Positions 28,821 through 36,008 of a stretch of DNA of 64,000 nt are shown here, one piece after another. The notes below the pieces were generated by a model. That model had not been told where the DNA came from. It saw only the letters and a list, made by a program, of their open reading frames with translations, and did not search any database. Made by a program: the position numbers and the translations under genes. This stretch comes from Nocardioides panzhihuensis (GTDB lineage Bacteria; Actinomycetota; Actinomycetes; Propionibacteriales; Nocardioidaceae), in the NCBI RefSeq assembly GCF_013408335.1, contig NZ_JACBZR010000001.1:930001-994000 (forward strand), written 5' to 3'. Position 1 is the stretch's first letter; every line of letters begins with the position of its first letter.

Positions 28821-28846
28821 GTCAGGTCTCCGGGGGGAGACCTGAC
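28821..28846 (+). terminator. Terminator after FMN reductase gene
   Basis: GTCAGGTCTCC (28821-28831) pairs perfectly with GGAGACCTGAC (28836-28846) around GGGG; followed by CTTCGTCATTT. Confidence 0.75.
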
Positions 28847-28897
28847 CTTCGTCATTTATCGCGTGCACTTACGGGCCTTAGGCCGTACGTTGCGGCC

Positions 28898-28981
28898 ATG
28901 AGTGAGCGCCAGCGAACGACGGTAGGCCTCAGGCCGCCGCTTCCGTATTCTTCGCTCTTCGCTACGGAGGCGGCGGAATGA
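28898..28981 (+). CDS. Short upstream reading frame coupled to the VOC-GNAT gene
   Basis: A 27-codon frame starts ATG 28898 (MSERQRTTVGL...) and its TGA overlaps the next ATG (28978) in an ATGA junction. The 4-base overlap is the arrangement used for translational coupling in this genome. I do not recognise the peptide; it may be a chance frame. The purine-rich GGAGGCGGCGG at 28967-28976 could serve as the ribosome site of the next gene. Confidence 0.3.
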   Translation: MSERQRTTVGLRPPLPYSSLFATEAAE

Positions 28982-29928
28982 GCGGACCCGTGAAGCAGCT
29001 TCGTGTGGTGGTCGAGGCGAAGGACTACGAGGAGGCGGTGGCGTTCTACCGCGACACCCTCGGTCTTCCTGAGGAGGCAGCCTTCTCCGGCCCTGACGGG
29101 GCTGAGGTGACCATCCTCGACGCCGGCCGGGCCACGCTCGAGCTCGCCAACCCGGCCCAGCACGCGTACATCGACGAGGTCGAGGTCGGACGCCCGGTGG
29201 CCGGGCACGTACGGGTGGCGTTCGAGGTCGACGACTCCGCCACCGTCACCGATCGGCTCGTCGAGGGCGGCGCGGCGCTCGTCGCCTCACCCACCCGCAC
29301 CCCGTGGGAGTCGCTCAACGCACGTCTCGACGGTCCCGCCGACCTGCACCTGAGTCTCTTCCAGGAGCTCGCCGAGCCCGCCCTGGCGCCGGAGTACCCC
29401 ATCAGAACCGAGCGGTTGACGCTGCGCCCGATCGACGTCGAGCGCGATCTCGAGGACCTGCATGCCTATCTCTCGCTCGAGGACGTGTGCCGCTACATCC
29501 CGCCGGTGCCGCGCGACCGCGACCAGCTGCGGAAGGCGTACGCGCCGGAGAGGCGCCTCTCCGTCCTGCGCCGCGAAGGTGAGGTGCTCTCTCTCGCCGT
29601 CGAGCACGAGGGCCGGCTGATCGGTGACGTCGTGCTCTTCTGGCACAGCAAGGAGCAGCGGTCGGGGGAGATCGGGTATGCCTTCAACCCCGAGTTCCAG
29701 AGGCGCGGATTCGCCACCGAGACGGCCCGAGCGCTGCTCGGGCTGGCGTTCGACGGGCTCGGCCTGCACAGGGTGGTCGCCCGGGTCGACGAGCGCAACG
29801 CCGCTTCGGCGCGGGTGGTCGAGCGGGTCGGGATGCGCAAGGAGGCGGTCGAGCGTGACGCGAAATGGACCAAGGGCGAGTGGGCGACACTGGTGAACTA
29901 CGCGATGCTCGAGGACGAGTGGCGTTAG
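28978..29928 (+). CDS. VOC-GNAT fusion protein
   Basis: 316 residues, two domains. Residues 1-125 form a VOC module (QLRVVVEAKDYEEAVAFYRDTLGLPE, then FEVDDSATVTDRLVEGGAAL). From about residue 140 a RimJ/RimL-type acetyltransferase begins: IRTERLTLRPIDVERDLEDLHAYLSLEDVCRYIP, GEIGYAFNPEFQRRGFATETARALLGLAF (acetyl-CoA loop QRRGFA), and HRVVARVDERNAASARVVERVGMRKEA. Both occur alone in many genomes. Together they suggest a small-molecule-binding domain coupled to an acetyltransferase, for example resistance to a compound. Substrate unknown. Confidence 0.85.
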   Translation: MSGPVKQLRVVVEAKDYEEAVAFYRDTLGLPEEAAFSGPDGAEVTILDAGRATLELANPAQHAYIDEVEVGRPVAGHVRVAFEVDDSATVTDRLVEGGAALVASPTRTPWESLNARLDGPADLHLSLFQELAEPALAPEYPIRTERLTLRPIDVERDLEDLHAYLSLEDVCRYIPPVPRDRDQLRKAYAPERRLSVLRREGEVLSLAVEHEGRLIGDVVLFWHSKEQRSGEIGYAFNPEFQRRGFATETARALLGLAFDGLGLHRVVARVDERNAASARVVERVGMRKEAVERDAKWTKGEWATLVNYAMLEDEWR

Positions 29929-29937
29929 CCTGCAGGG

Positions 29938-31344
29938 GTGGCCGAGCTTCATGATCTGACCGCCCTGGAACAGGGAGAGCTGCTGCATCGATGCGAGATC
30001 TCCCCGGGAGAGCTCGCCGAGCACTATCTCGACAGGATCGCCAGACTCGACGATGTCGGCGCCTTCATCACCGTGGCCGAGGAGCGGATCTCGACCTGCG
30101 CTCGTGAGCTCGTGGTCAAGCCGCTCGGCGCCTCACCGCTGTGGGGAGTGCCGACGGCGATCAAGGACCTCAATCTCACCCGTGGGGTGCGGACGACCTT
30201 CGGGTCGGCGGTCTTCGCCGACTTCGTCCCTGACGTCTCCGACAACGTCACCTTGTCGATCGAGGCAGCCGGGATGATCTCGCTCGGGAAGACCAACACC
30301 CCCGAGTTCGGCTCGCCCTGCTACACCGAGCCTGACGTGGCCCCGCCCGCCGTCACCCCCTGGGACCGTACGCGGATCGCCGGCGGCTCCTCCGGAGGTG
30401 CCGCCGCTGCGGTGGCAGCCGGGCTCGTGCCGGTCGCGCAGGGCTCCGACGGTGGCGGCTCGATCCGGATCCCGGCCTCCTGCTGCGGGCTGGTCGGCCT
30501 GAAGCCGACCCGCGGACGGATCTCCCCGTCGCCGATGTACGGCGACGCGGCCGGGCTCGCCACCGCCGGCCCGATCGCTCGGTCCGTGCGGGATGCGGCG
30601 GCCTTTCTCGATGTGCTCGCGGGGCGGCGTACGGGTGATCCCTTCTGGGCGCCCGAGGAGCAGCTCCCGTTCCTGGACGCGTGCGAGCGGCCGCCGGGAA
30701 GGCTGCGCATCGCCCGGTTCATCGAGCCGTTGATCGCGGAGACGGCCGTCGATGCCGAGTGCGTCGCCGCGTGGGAGAACGCCTCGACGCTGCTGGCGTC
30801 GCTGGGCCACGAGATCGTCGACATCCCTCGTCCGTTGCCGGTCGAGGCGGTCGCCGTCTTCGAGACGGTCTGGTCCGTCGGCACCGCGATGTCGGTGGTC
30901 AACCTCGCCCCGGACCAGCGGTCCCAGATCCGGCCGCTCACCCGCTGGCTCACCGAGCGGGGAGAGGCTGTCAGCGGGCCCGAGTTCGGGCTGGCGCTCG
31001 CGGAGCTGCGCCGGTACGCCGCCGCGACCCTGGAGGCCCTGGCCCCCTACGACGCCGTCCTCACCCCGACCCTGGCCACTCCGCCGCCGAAGGTCGGCGC
31101 GATCCGGGACGACGCCGATCCCGCGGCCGACTTCCAGGCGCAGAAGGAGTTCACCCCCTGGACCTCGGCCTGGAACGTGACCGGCATGCCCGCGATCTCC
31201 CTGCCCCTCCATTGGACCCCCTCCGGCCTTCCCGTCGGCGTCATGCTCGCCGCCCGCCCCGCCCAGGAGTCCCTGCTGCTCTCCCTCTCCGCCCAGATCG
31301 AGGCCGCCGCCCTCTGGGACCACCGCCTCCCGCCCGGCTGGTAA
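29938..31344 (+). CDS. Amidase signature-family amidase
   Basis: 468 residues. The catalytic Lys lies in VPTAIKDLNLTRGVRTTFGS, and the cis-Ser/Ser pair in GGSSGGAAAAVAAGLVPVAQGSDGGGSIRIPASCCGLVGLKPTRGRIS. The C-terminal WTSAWNVTGMPAISLPLHWTPSGLPVGVML is also typical. Family members hydrolyse amides, nylon oligomers or aryl-amides; GatA is related, but its neighbours are not gatBC here, so this is not GatA. GTG 29938 lies six bases after TAGCCT, whose TAG is the stop of the previous gene. Confidence 0.9.
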   Translation: MAELHDLTALEQGELLHRCEISPGELAEHYLDRIARLDDVGAFITVAEERISTCARELVVKPLGASPLWGVPTAIKDLNLTRGVRTTFGSAVFADFVPDVSDNVTLSIEAAGMISLGKTNTPEFGSPCYTEPDVAPPAVTPWDRTRIAGGSSGGAAAAVAAGLVPVAQGSDGGGSIRIPASCCGLVGLKPTRGRISPSPMYGDAAGLATAGPIARSVRDAAAFLDVLAGRRTGDPFWAPEEQLPFLDACERPPGRLRIARFIEPLIAETAVDAECVAAWENASTLLASLGHEIVDIPRPLPVEAVAVFETVWSVGTAMSVVNLAPDQRSQIRPLTRWLTERGEAVSGPEFGLALAELRRYAAATLEALAPYDAVLTPTLATPPPKVGAIRDDADPAADFQAQKEFTPWTSAWNVTGMPAISLPLHWTPSGLPVGVMLAARPAQESLLLSLSAQIEAAALWDHRLPPGW

Positions 31345-31351
31345 CCCCACT

Positions 31352-31591
31352 CGCCGAGACGTCACCCCGGTCGGCCGAGACGTCAACTACGTCGGCCGAG
31401 ATGGCACGCTGATGCCGTCTCGGCCGACGGGGGTGACGCTTCGAGCGGCGGGGGTGACGCTTCGGCCGACGGGGGTGACGCTTCGAGCGGCGGGGGTGAC
31501 GCTTCGGCCGACGGGGGTGACGCTTCGAGCGGCGGGGGTGACGCTTCGGCCGACGGGGGTGACGCTTCGGCCGACGGGGGTGACGCTTCGG
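31352..31591. repeat. Intergenic repeat array B between convergent amidase and bioN
   Basis: Two or three CCGAGACGTCA-type units and a GAGATGGCA spacer are followed by eight near-identical 21-base units that share GGGGGTGACGCTTCG and alternate mainly between GACGG and GGCGG starts. The first few units are inverted relative to the rest. The array fills the gap between the two stops. In the minus frame it would encode KRHPRRP repeats, but those frames have no start signals. Confidence 0.85.
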
Positions 31592-31598
31592 CTGGGGG

Positions 31599-32204
31599 TC
31601 AGTCGCCGAGGCCGCGGGCCTTGAGGGCGTCGCCGGTCTCGTGGGCGCGGGCGACGACGCGGATGACGAAGGGGGAGAGGTACGCCCTGGGGGAGCGTCC
31701 GAGGCCACGGGCACGAGCGGCGTCGCGGGTCTCCTGAGCCAGGGCGAGGGTGCCGGGAAGGGCCTGGATCGCCATCGCGATCGTGAGCGCGACCCGCTCC
31801 GGGTCGAGACCGAAGCGCTGCAGGGGCCGGATCCAGCGTACGACGGCGTCGAGGGTCTCGGTGGTCGGCGTGGTCGAGGTCAGGGTGAGTGCCAGCAGGC
31901 CGAGGGAGACGAGGTCGAGCAGCGACTCCACCGCCCGGTCGAAGGTGAACAGCCACCACTGCAGCAGCGCGATCACGAGTGCGATGACGAGCACGGCGCG
32001 CAGCGCCCGTGCGGTGGACGGCAGGTCGAGCCGGCCGATCAGGGCGAGGACGATGGCGACGCCGAGGAAACCGAGCGAGAGCAGCGGACCGCGCAGAGCC
32101 ACGATGGCCACACTGAGCACGGCCAGACCGAGCATCTTGGCGCCCACCGGAAGCCGGTGGAGCACGGTGTCGCCGGCACGGTAGAGCCCGATGGTCATGC
32201 TCAT
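31599..32204 (-). CDS. bioN: Energy-coupling factor T-component, biotin uptake
   Basis: 201 residues with five hydrophobic segments, CbiQ/BioN family. The C-terminal cytoplasmic motif ARGLGRSPRAYLSPF and a second ARGLGD (31599-31620 region) are the two Ala-Arg-Gly motifs that couple to the ATPase. It joins BioM to BioY in a group I ECF transporter. Start ATG 32204 overlaps the bioM stop (ATGA). Last gene of bioYMN. Confidence 0.9.
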   Translation of the reverse strand: MSMTIGLYRAGDTVLHRLPVGAKMLGLAVLSVAIVALRGPLLSLGFLGVAIVLALIGRLDLPSTARALRAVLVIALVIALLQWWLFTFDRAVESLLDLVSLGLLALTLTSTTPTTETLDAVVRWIRPLQRFGLDPERVALTIAMAIQALPGTLALAQETRDAARARGLGRSPRAYLSPFVIRVVARAHETGDALKARGLGD

Positions 32205-32905
32205 TCCGCGTCCACCGTCCCCACGTAGTGCTTGACGGCGGCGCCGGCCTCGCCGTCGTAGCAGACCCGGCCGTCCTCGACGACGAGGACCCGCTCGCAG
32301 CGGCGTACGAGGTCGAGGTCGTGGGTGACGAGGACGAGCTGCTGGGGGAGCGAGAAGAGCAGGTCGCCGACCATCCGGGTGTTGCGTAGGTCGAGCAGCG
32401 TCGTCGGTTCGTCGGTGACGATCACCTCGGGCTCGGTGGCGAGCACGCCGGCCAGCGCGAGCAGCTGGCGCTGGCCACCGGAGAGAGCGTGGACGCTGAC
32501 CTCGGCCCGCTCGGAGAGCCCGAACCGGGCCAGCGTCTCGAGGGCGACCTGCTTGCGGCGTACGCGATCCTTCACCGTCCTGCGCAGGGACAGCTCGACA
32601 TCCTCGACGCAGGTCGGCATCACCAGCTGGGCGGCGGGGTCGGTGAAGGTGAACCCCACACGTCGGCGCACGGCGGCGCCCTTGCGGTCCACGTCGAGAC
32701 CGTCGACGGTGACGCTCCCGGCGGTCGGGGTGACCAGGCCGTTGATCATCCGGGCCAGGGTCGACTTGCCCGAGCCGTTGCTGCCGATGATCCCGATCCG
32801 CTGCTCGGTCAAGGTGAGGGTGGTGGGACGGAGGATGGTGCGCTCGCCGTCGAGGTCCGGGGACTCGACCCGGACCTCGGCGGCCTCGAAACGGATCTCA
32901 GGCAC
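32201..32905 (-). CDS. bioM: Energy-coupling factor ATPase, biotin uptake
   Basis: 234 residues. Walker A GSNGSGKST, signature HALSGGQRQLLALAGVLA, Walker B EVIVTDEPTTLLD, switch His in VLVTHDLDLV. Short ECF-type A component. Start GTG 32905 overlaps the bioY stop by eight bases, so the frame is coupled to bioY. An upstream extension to 33031 is only bioY in another frame. Confidence 0.9.
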   Translation of the reverse strand: MPEIRFEAAEVRVESPDLDGERTILRPTTLTLTEQRIGIIGSNGSGKSTLARMINGLVTPTAGSVTVDGLDVDRKGAAVRRRVGFTFTDPAAQLVMPTCVEDVELSLRRTVKDRVRRKQVALETLARFGLSERAEVSVHALSGGQRQLLALAGVLATEPEVIVTDEPTTLLDLRNTRMVGDLLFSLPQQLVLVTHDLDLVRRCERVLVVEDGRVCYDGEAGAAVKHYVGTVDAE

Positions 32906-33506
32906 GTCGGGCGAGCAGCTTCGGGAAGGCGCGGTGGACCTGTGACGCGACGACCGCGGCGACCGCCGCCTTGATGAAGTCGCCGATCCAGTAGGGAGCG
33001 TCGAAGGCCGCAGCCTCCAGCAGTCCGACACGGAGCACGACGGCCATGCCGATGATGCCGCCGACGTGGTTGATGACCACCCCGACGACGCAGGCGGCGA
33101 AGACGAGGAGCGGGTTGGTGCGGCGTCCTCGCAGGACGTACTTCACCAGCAGGCCGACCACGAGCACCATCAGCGGGAACGACCACAGGTAGCCGGCGGT
33201 CACGCCGACGAAGACGCCGGGCCCGGCCGCGTGGCCGGCGAAGACGGGCAGACCGGCGATCCCGAGGATGAGATAGAGCACCACCGCGGCGGTGCCGCGC
33301 AGCGGACCCAGCAGCGCACCCGTCAGCAGGAGGGCGAAGCCCTGCAGCGTGAGCGGGACGCCGGCGCCGCCGATCGGGATGGCGGCGAGATAGGAGCAGA
33401 CCGCGATCAGGGCCGCGAACGCGGCGATCAGCGCGAGGTCGGTGGCGTCGAGGCGCGGCGACCTCGCCATGGGGGTCTCGGCGGCGGTCGTGGGGGACTC
33501 GGTCAT
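32898..33506 (-). CDS. bioY: Biotin-specific ECF substrate-binding protein
   Basis: 202 residues with six membrane spans. Family marks: IPIGGAGVPLTLQGFALLLTGALLGPLRGTAAVVLYLILGIAGLPVFAG and the G-x-x-P-x-x-x-x-G pattern of BioY in the first two spans. BioY binds biotin and docks on BioMN. ATG 33506 has a GGAGCGAG ribosome site. It is divergent from bioQ, with two BioQ-type boxes in the 112-base gap. No biotin synthesis genes are in view. Confidence 0.93.
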   Translation of the reverse strand: MTESPTTAAETPMARSPRLDATDLALIAAFAALIAVCSYLAAIPIGGAGVPLTLQGFALLLTGALLGPLRGTAAVVLYLILGIAGLPVFAGHAAGPGVFVGVTAGYLWSFPLMVLVVGLLVKYVLRGRRTNPLLVFAACVVGVVINHVGGIIGMAVVLRVGLLEAAAFDAPYWIGDFIKAAVAAVVASQVHRAFPKLLARRA

Positions 33507-33529
33507 ACTCGCTCCTGCGTACTCAGACC

Positions 33530-33557
33530 TGAACCGTGGTCAGGTGAACGGTGTTCA
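33530..33557. promoter_or_regulatory. Two tandem BioQ-type operators
   Basis: TGAACggtGTTCA (33545-33557) is a perfect copy of the TGAAC-N3-GTTCA box known for BioQ. TGAACcgtGGTCA (33530-33542) is a second copy with one mismatch. They are 15 bases apart, in the gap between bioY and bioQ, so one regulator could control both directions. Confidence 0.75.
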
Positions 33558-33618
33558 GGTTAAGGTCGGTGTACGTCTTCGTCCACTTCGTCCCACCACC
33601 TGGCCCCCGGGGAGCACC

Positions 33619-34188
33619 ATGCGATACCGCCGTGAGGACGTCGTCGCGCGTGCGCTGCAGGTCCTCGACGACTACGGCCTCGCCGACCTGACCATGCGCC
33701 GCCTCGGCACCGAGCTCGGCGTACGCCCCAGCGCCCTCTACCACCACTTCGCCAACAAGCAGTCGCTGCTGGCCGCGGTGGCCGACGAGATCCTGCTCCG
33801 TGGCCGGCACGAGCCGTCAGGAGCCTGGGACGTACGCGTCACCGCCATCTGCAGCGACCTGCGCGACTCCCTGCTGGCCTATCGGGACGGAGCCGAGGTC
33901 GTCGCCACCGTGTGGGCGTTCGGGCTCGGCGCGACCCAGCCGTACGACGACCTCGTGGCCGCCCTGAACGACGGTGGCCTCGGCGACCTCGCTCCCGTCG
34001 CGGCGCGCACCCTGCTCCACTTCGTCTACGGCCACGCCGTCGACGAGCAGACCCACCTCCAGGCAGCCGCCGCGGGCGCCATCGAGGACGACGTCCGCGA
34101 CACCGACGACTTCGTCACCGGCCTCGGCCTGGTCGCCGCGGGCATCTCCATGGCCAAGGCCGTCCGTGAGGCGGCGTCAGACCGCTGA
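33619..34188 (+). CDS. bioQ: TetR-family regulator, BioQ type
   Basis: 189 residues. The N-terminal HTH MRYRREDVVARALQVLDDYGLADLTMRRLGTELGVRPSALYHHFANKQSLLAAVADEIL is typical of TetR proteins. Its position divergent to bioYMN and the two TGAAC-N3-GTTCA sites in between identify it as a BioQ-type repressor of biotin genes, as described in corynebacteria. Start ATG 33619 has a GGGGAG site. Ends 11 bases from the convergent pentapeptide gene. Confidence 0.8.
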   Translation: MRYRREDVVARALQVLDDYGLADLTMRRLGTELGVRPSALYHHFANKQSLLAAVADEILLRGRHEPSGAWDVRVTAICSDLRDSLLAYRDGAEVVATVWAFGLGATQPYDDLVAALNDGGLGDLAPVAARTLLHFVYGHAVDEQTHLQAAAAGAIEDDVRDTDDFVTGLGLVAAGISMAKAVREAASDR

Positions 34189-34199
34189 GGTCGCAGCGG

Positions 34200-34808
34200 T
34201 CAGAGCGCGTCGACCTCGGCGCCGTGCAGCTCGGCGAGCATCACGGCACCGGCGAGGTCGAGCCTCGTCCCGCGCAGCGACGCCGTGATCAGATCGACAC
34301 GGTCGAGATCGGCACCGCGGAGATCGGCCCCGTGCAGGGTGGTCTCCTGGAGCGTGGCGCCACCGAGTCGGGCATCTCGCAGGACCGCGTCGGTGAGGTC
34401 GGCAAGCGACAGGTCGGCCTCTCGCAGGTCCAGCCCGGACAGGTCGAGCCGGGCGAGGTTCGCGCCGCGCAGCGAGACGCCACGCCATACGCCGCCGCTC
34501 ACCTTCAGCGGACGCAGCGTGCAGCCGGAGAACTCGGTCCCGCTGAGCTTGCACCCCTCGAATGTCGAGTCGAAGAAGTTCGTACGCCGGAAGTCGCAGC
34601 CGACGAACGCCGAGCCGACATGGGTCGAGGCGTTGAAGCGACCGCCGTGGAACGTGCACCTCTCGAAGAGCGCCGCCGACGTGGTCGCCTCGGTGAGGTC
34701 GACATCGGTGAAGACGCAGTCGACGAACCGCGCGCCGGTGAGATCGGCTCCGTACCAATCCTCGTTGCGGAAGTGCTCGTCGGTCGCCTCGGCGGGTGGG
34801 TTCGGCAT
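34200..34808 (-). CDS. Pentapeptide-repeat protein
   Basis: 202 residues, mostly A(D/N)LxG-type pentapeptides (for example GADLTGARFVDCVFTDVDL, LRGANLARLDLSGLDLREADLSLADL), forming a right-handed beta helix. Some members bind DNA gyrase as DNA mimics (Qnr, MfpA); that is only a family possibility here. CAAGGT lies seven bases before ATG 34808, suggesting a leaderless mRNA. No transmembrane segment. The first 80 residues are degenerate repeats with several Cys. Confidence 0.85.
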   Translation of the reverse strand: MPNPPAEATDEHFRNEDWYGADLTGARFVDCVFTDVDLTEATTSAALFERCTFHGGRFNASTHVGSAFVGCDFRRTNFFDSTFEGCKLSGTEFSGCTLRPLKVSGGVWRGVSLRGANLARLDLSGLDLREADLSLADLTDAVLRDARLGGATLQETTLHGADLRGADLDRVDLITASLRGTRLDLAGAVMLAELHGAEVDAL

Positions 34809-34854
34809 GGCGCACACCTTGCCACCTGCCGCCGACAGTCCTGCTCGGTCGGGC

Positions 34855-35940
34855 TCAGTCGTGCTGGGTGAACCACTCGTCGAGGAGGGGCCAGGTGGTG
34901 TCGCGGGCGGCGCGACCGGTGAGCAGGCCGAGGTGACCGCCCGGAACGACCTCGAAACGGAGCTCCTCGGCGCCGGTGAGCAGGTCGACCAAGGGCTTGA
35001 CCGCGGCGACGGGTCCGATGCCGTCGTTGGCGCCCGCGACGACGAGGGTGGGCTGCTTGACGTCGCGGAGATGGACGGCGTGGTCACCGAGGTCGATCTG
35101 TCCGCTGAACAGCGCGTTGGTGCGGAAGAAGTGGTGGTAGAGCTGTCCGAACGTACGTCCCGGGTAGGCGATGATGTTGTCGGTGAACCGGTCGACGGCC
35201 TCGAGCTGGGCGAGGAACTCGCGGTCGGCCAGGTTGGACAGCTTCGCGACCGGCTTGGTGAACATCTTGTCGACCGAGGAGATCTGAAAAGCCCACCGGA
35301 CCAGCGGCTTCGGGGCGCCTCCGAGGGCCCGTGAGGCAGCGGTGACCAGATTGCCCGGCGGCAGGTTGAGCAGCGGTCGCAGCGGCGCGATCAGCGGCAC
35401 CTGACGTACGTCACAGGGCGAGCCGAGCACCGCGAGCGAGGCGATCGGGAGGTCGGGGGTGTCGGCGGCCGTGAGCATCGTGAAGATCCCGCCCAGCGAC
35501 CAGCCGACCACATGCACCGGCCGCCCGCCGGCGTGCTCGGAGACCGACCGGATCGCCTCCGGGACGACGTGCTCGATCCAGTGCTCGATGCCGAGGCTGC
35601 GGTCGGAGAAGTTCACCTCACCGTACTCGACCAGGTAGGTCGGCCGGTTCGTCTCCACCAGATGCTCGACGACCGAGCAGTCGCGCCGCAGGTCGTAGCA
35701 GAGCGCCGGCGCCGCGAGCGGCGTCACCAGCAGCACCGGATCGCCCTCCGGCGTCTCCCCGGCCAGCGGCCGGTAGTGGTAGAGCTCGCGGCGGTTGCCG
35801 TCGTCGATCAACGTACGCGGCATCGGCCTCAGGTCGGCGAGACCGCCGTAGAGCAGCGCGTGCGCGACGTTCCCCGCCGCGGCGCCGACCGTGGTGGTGA
35901 TCGAGGCGGCAGCTTTTCGGGGGTGGGGAAGGAGGGCCAT
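34855..35940 (-). CDS. Alpha/beta hydrolase related to class III PHA synthase (PhaC-like)
   Basis: 361 residues. It has the layout of PhaC: PVLLVTPLAAPALCYDL, then VVGWSLGGIFTMLTA with a Ser nucleophile where PhaC has Cys, Asp in AGANDGIGPVAAVKP and His in PGGHLGLLTG. So it is a PhaC homologue with Ser instead of Cys, more likely a hydrolase or depolymerase-like enzyme than a polymerase. It lacks the PhaC N-domain. A GGGTTA-acg-TAACCC inverted repeat (near 35948) and a TACGTT box precede ATG 35940. Confidence 0.75.
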   Translation of the reverse strand: MALLPHPRKAAASITTTVGAAAGNVAHALLYGGLADLRPMPRTLIDDGNRRELYHYRPLAGETPEGDPVLLVTPLAAPALCYDLRRDCSVVEHLVETNRPTYLVEYGEVNFSDRSLGIEHWIEHVVPEAIRSVSEHAGGRPVHVVGWSLGGIFTMLTAADTPDLPIASLAVLGSPCDVRQVPLIAPLRPLLNLPPGNLVTAASRALGGAPKPLVRWAFQISSVDKMFTKPVAKLSNLADREFLAQLEAVDRFTDNIIAYPGRTFGQLYHHFFRTNALFSGQIDLGDHAVHLRDVKQPTLVVAGANDGIGPVAAVKPLVDLLTGAEELRFEVVPGGHLGLLTGRAARDTTWPLLDEWFTQHD

Positions 35941-36008
35941 TGTGGGGTTAACGTAACCCGTCCATCGAGGTCACGGGGGGAGCAGCCCCCTACCGCGTGT
36001 GACGTCTG

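Noticed and set aside
29938..31344. Amidase could be GatA
   Set aside because: GatA normally sits with gatC and gatB; neither is here, and the sequence around the catalytic Ser is of the general amidase type.
31352..31591. Possible CRISPR array
   Set aside because: Units are 21 bases with no unique spacers between them and no cas genes nearby; it is a tandem repeat.
31387..31959. Minus-strand ORF with KRHPRRP heptad repeats
   Set aside because: It is a reading of repeat array B and bioN in another frame; there is no start signal and it overlaps bioN.
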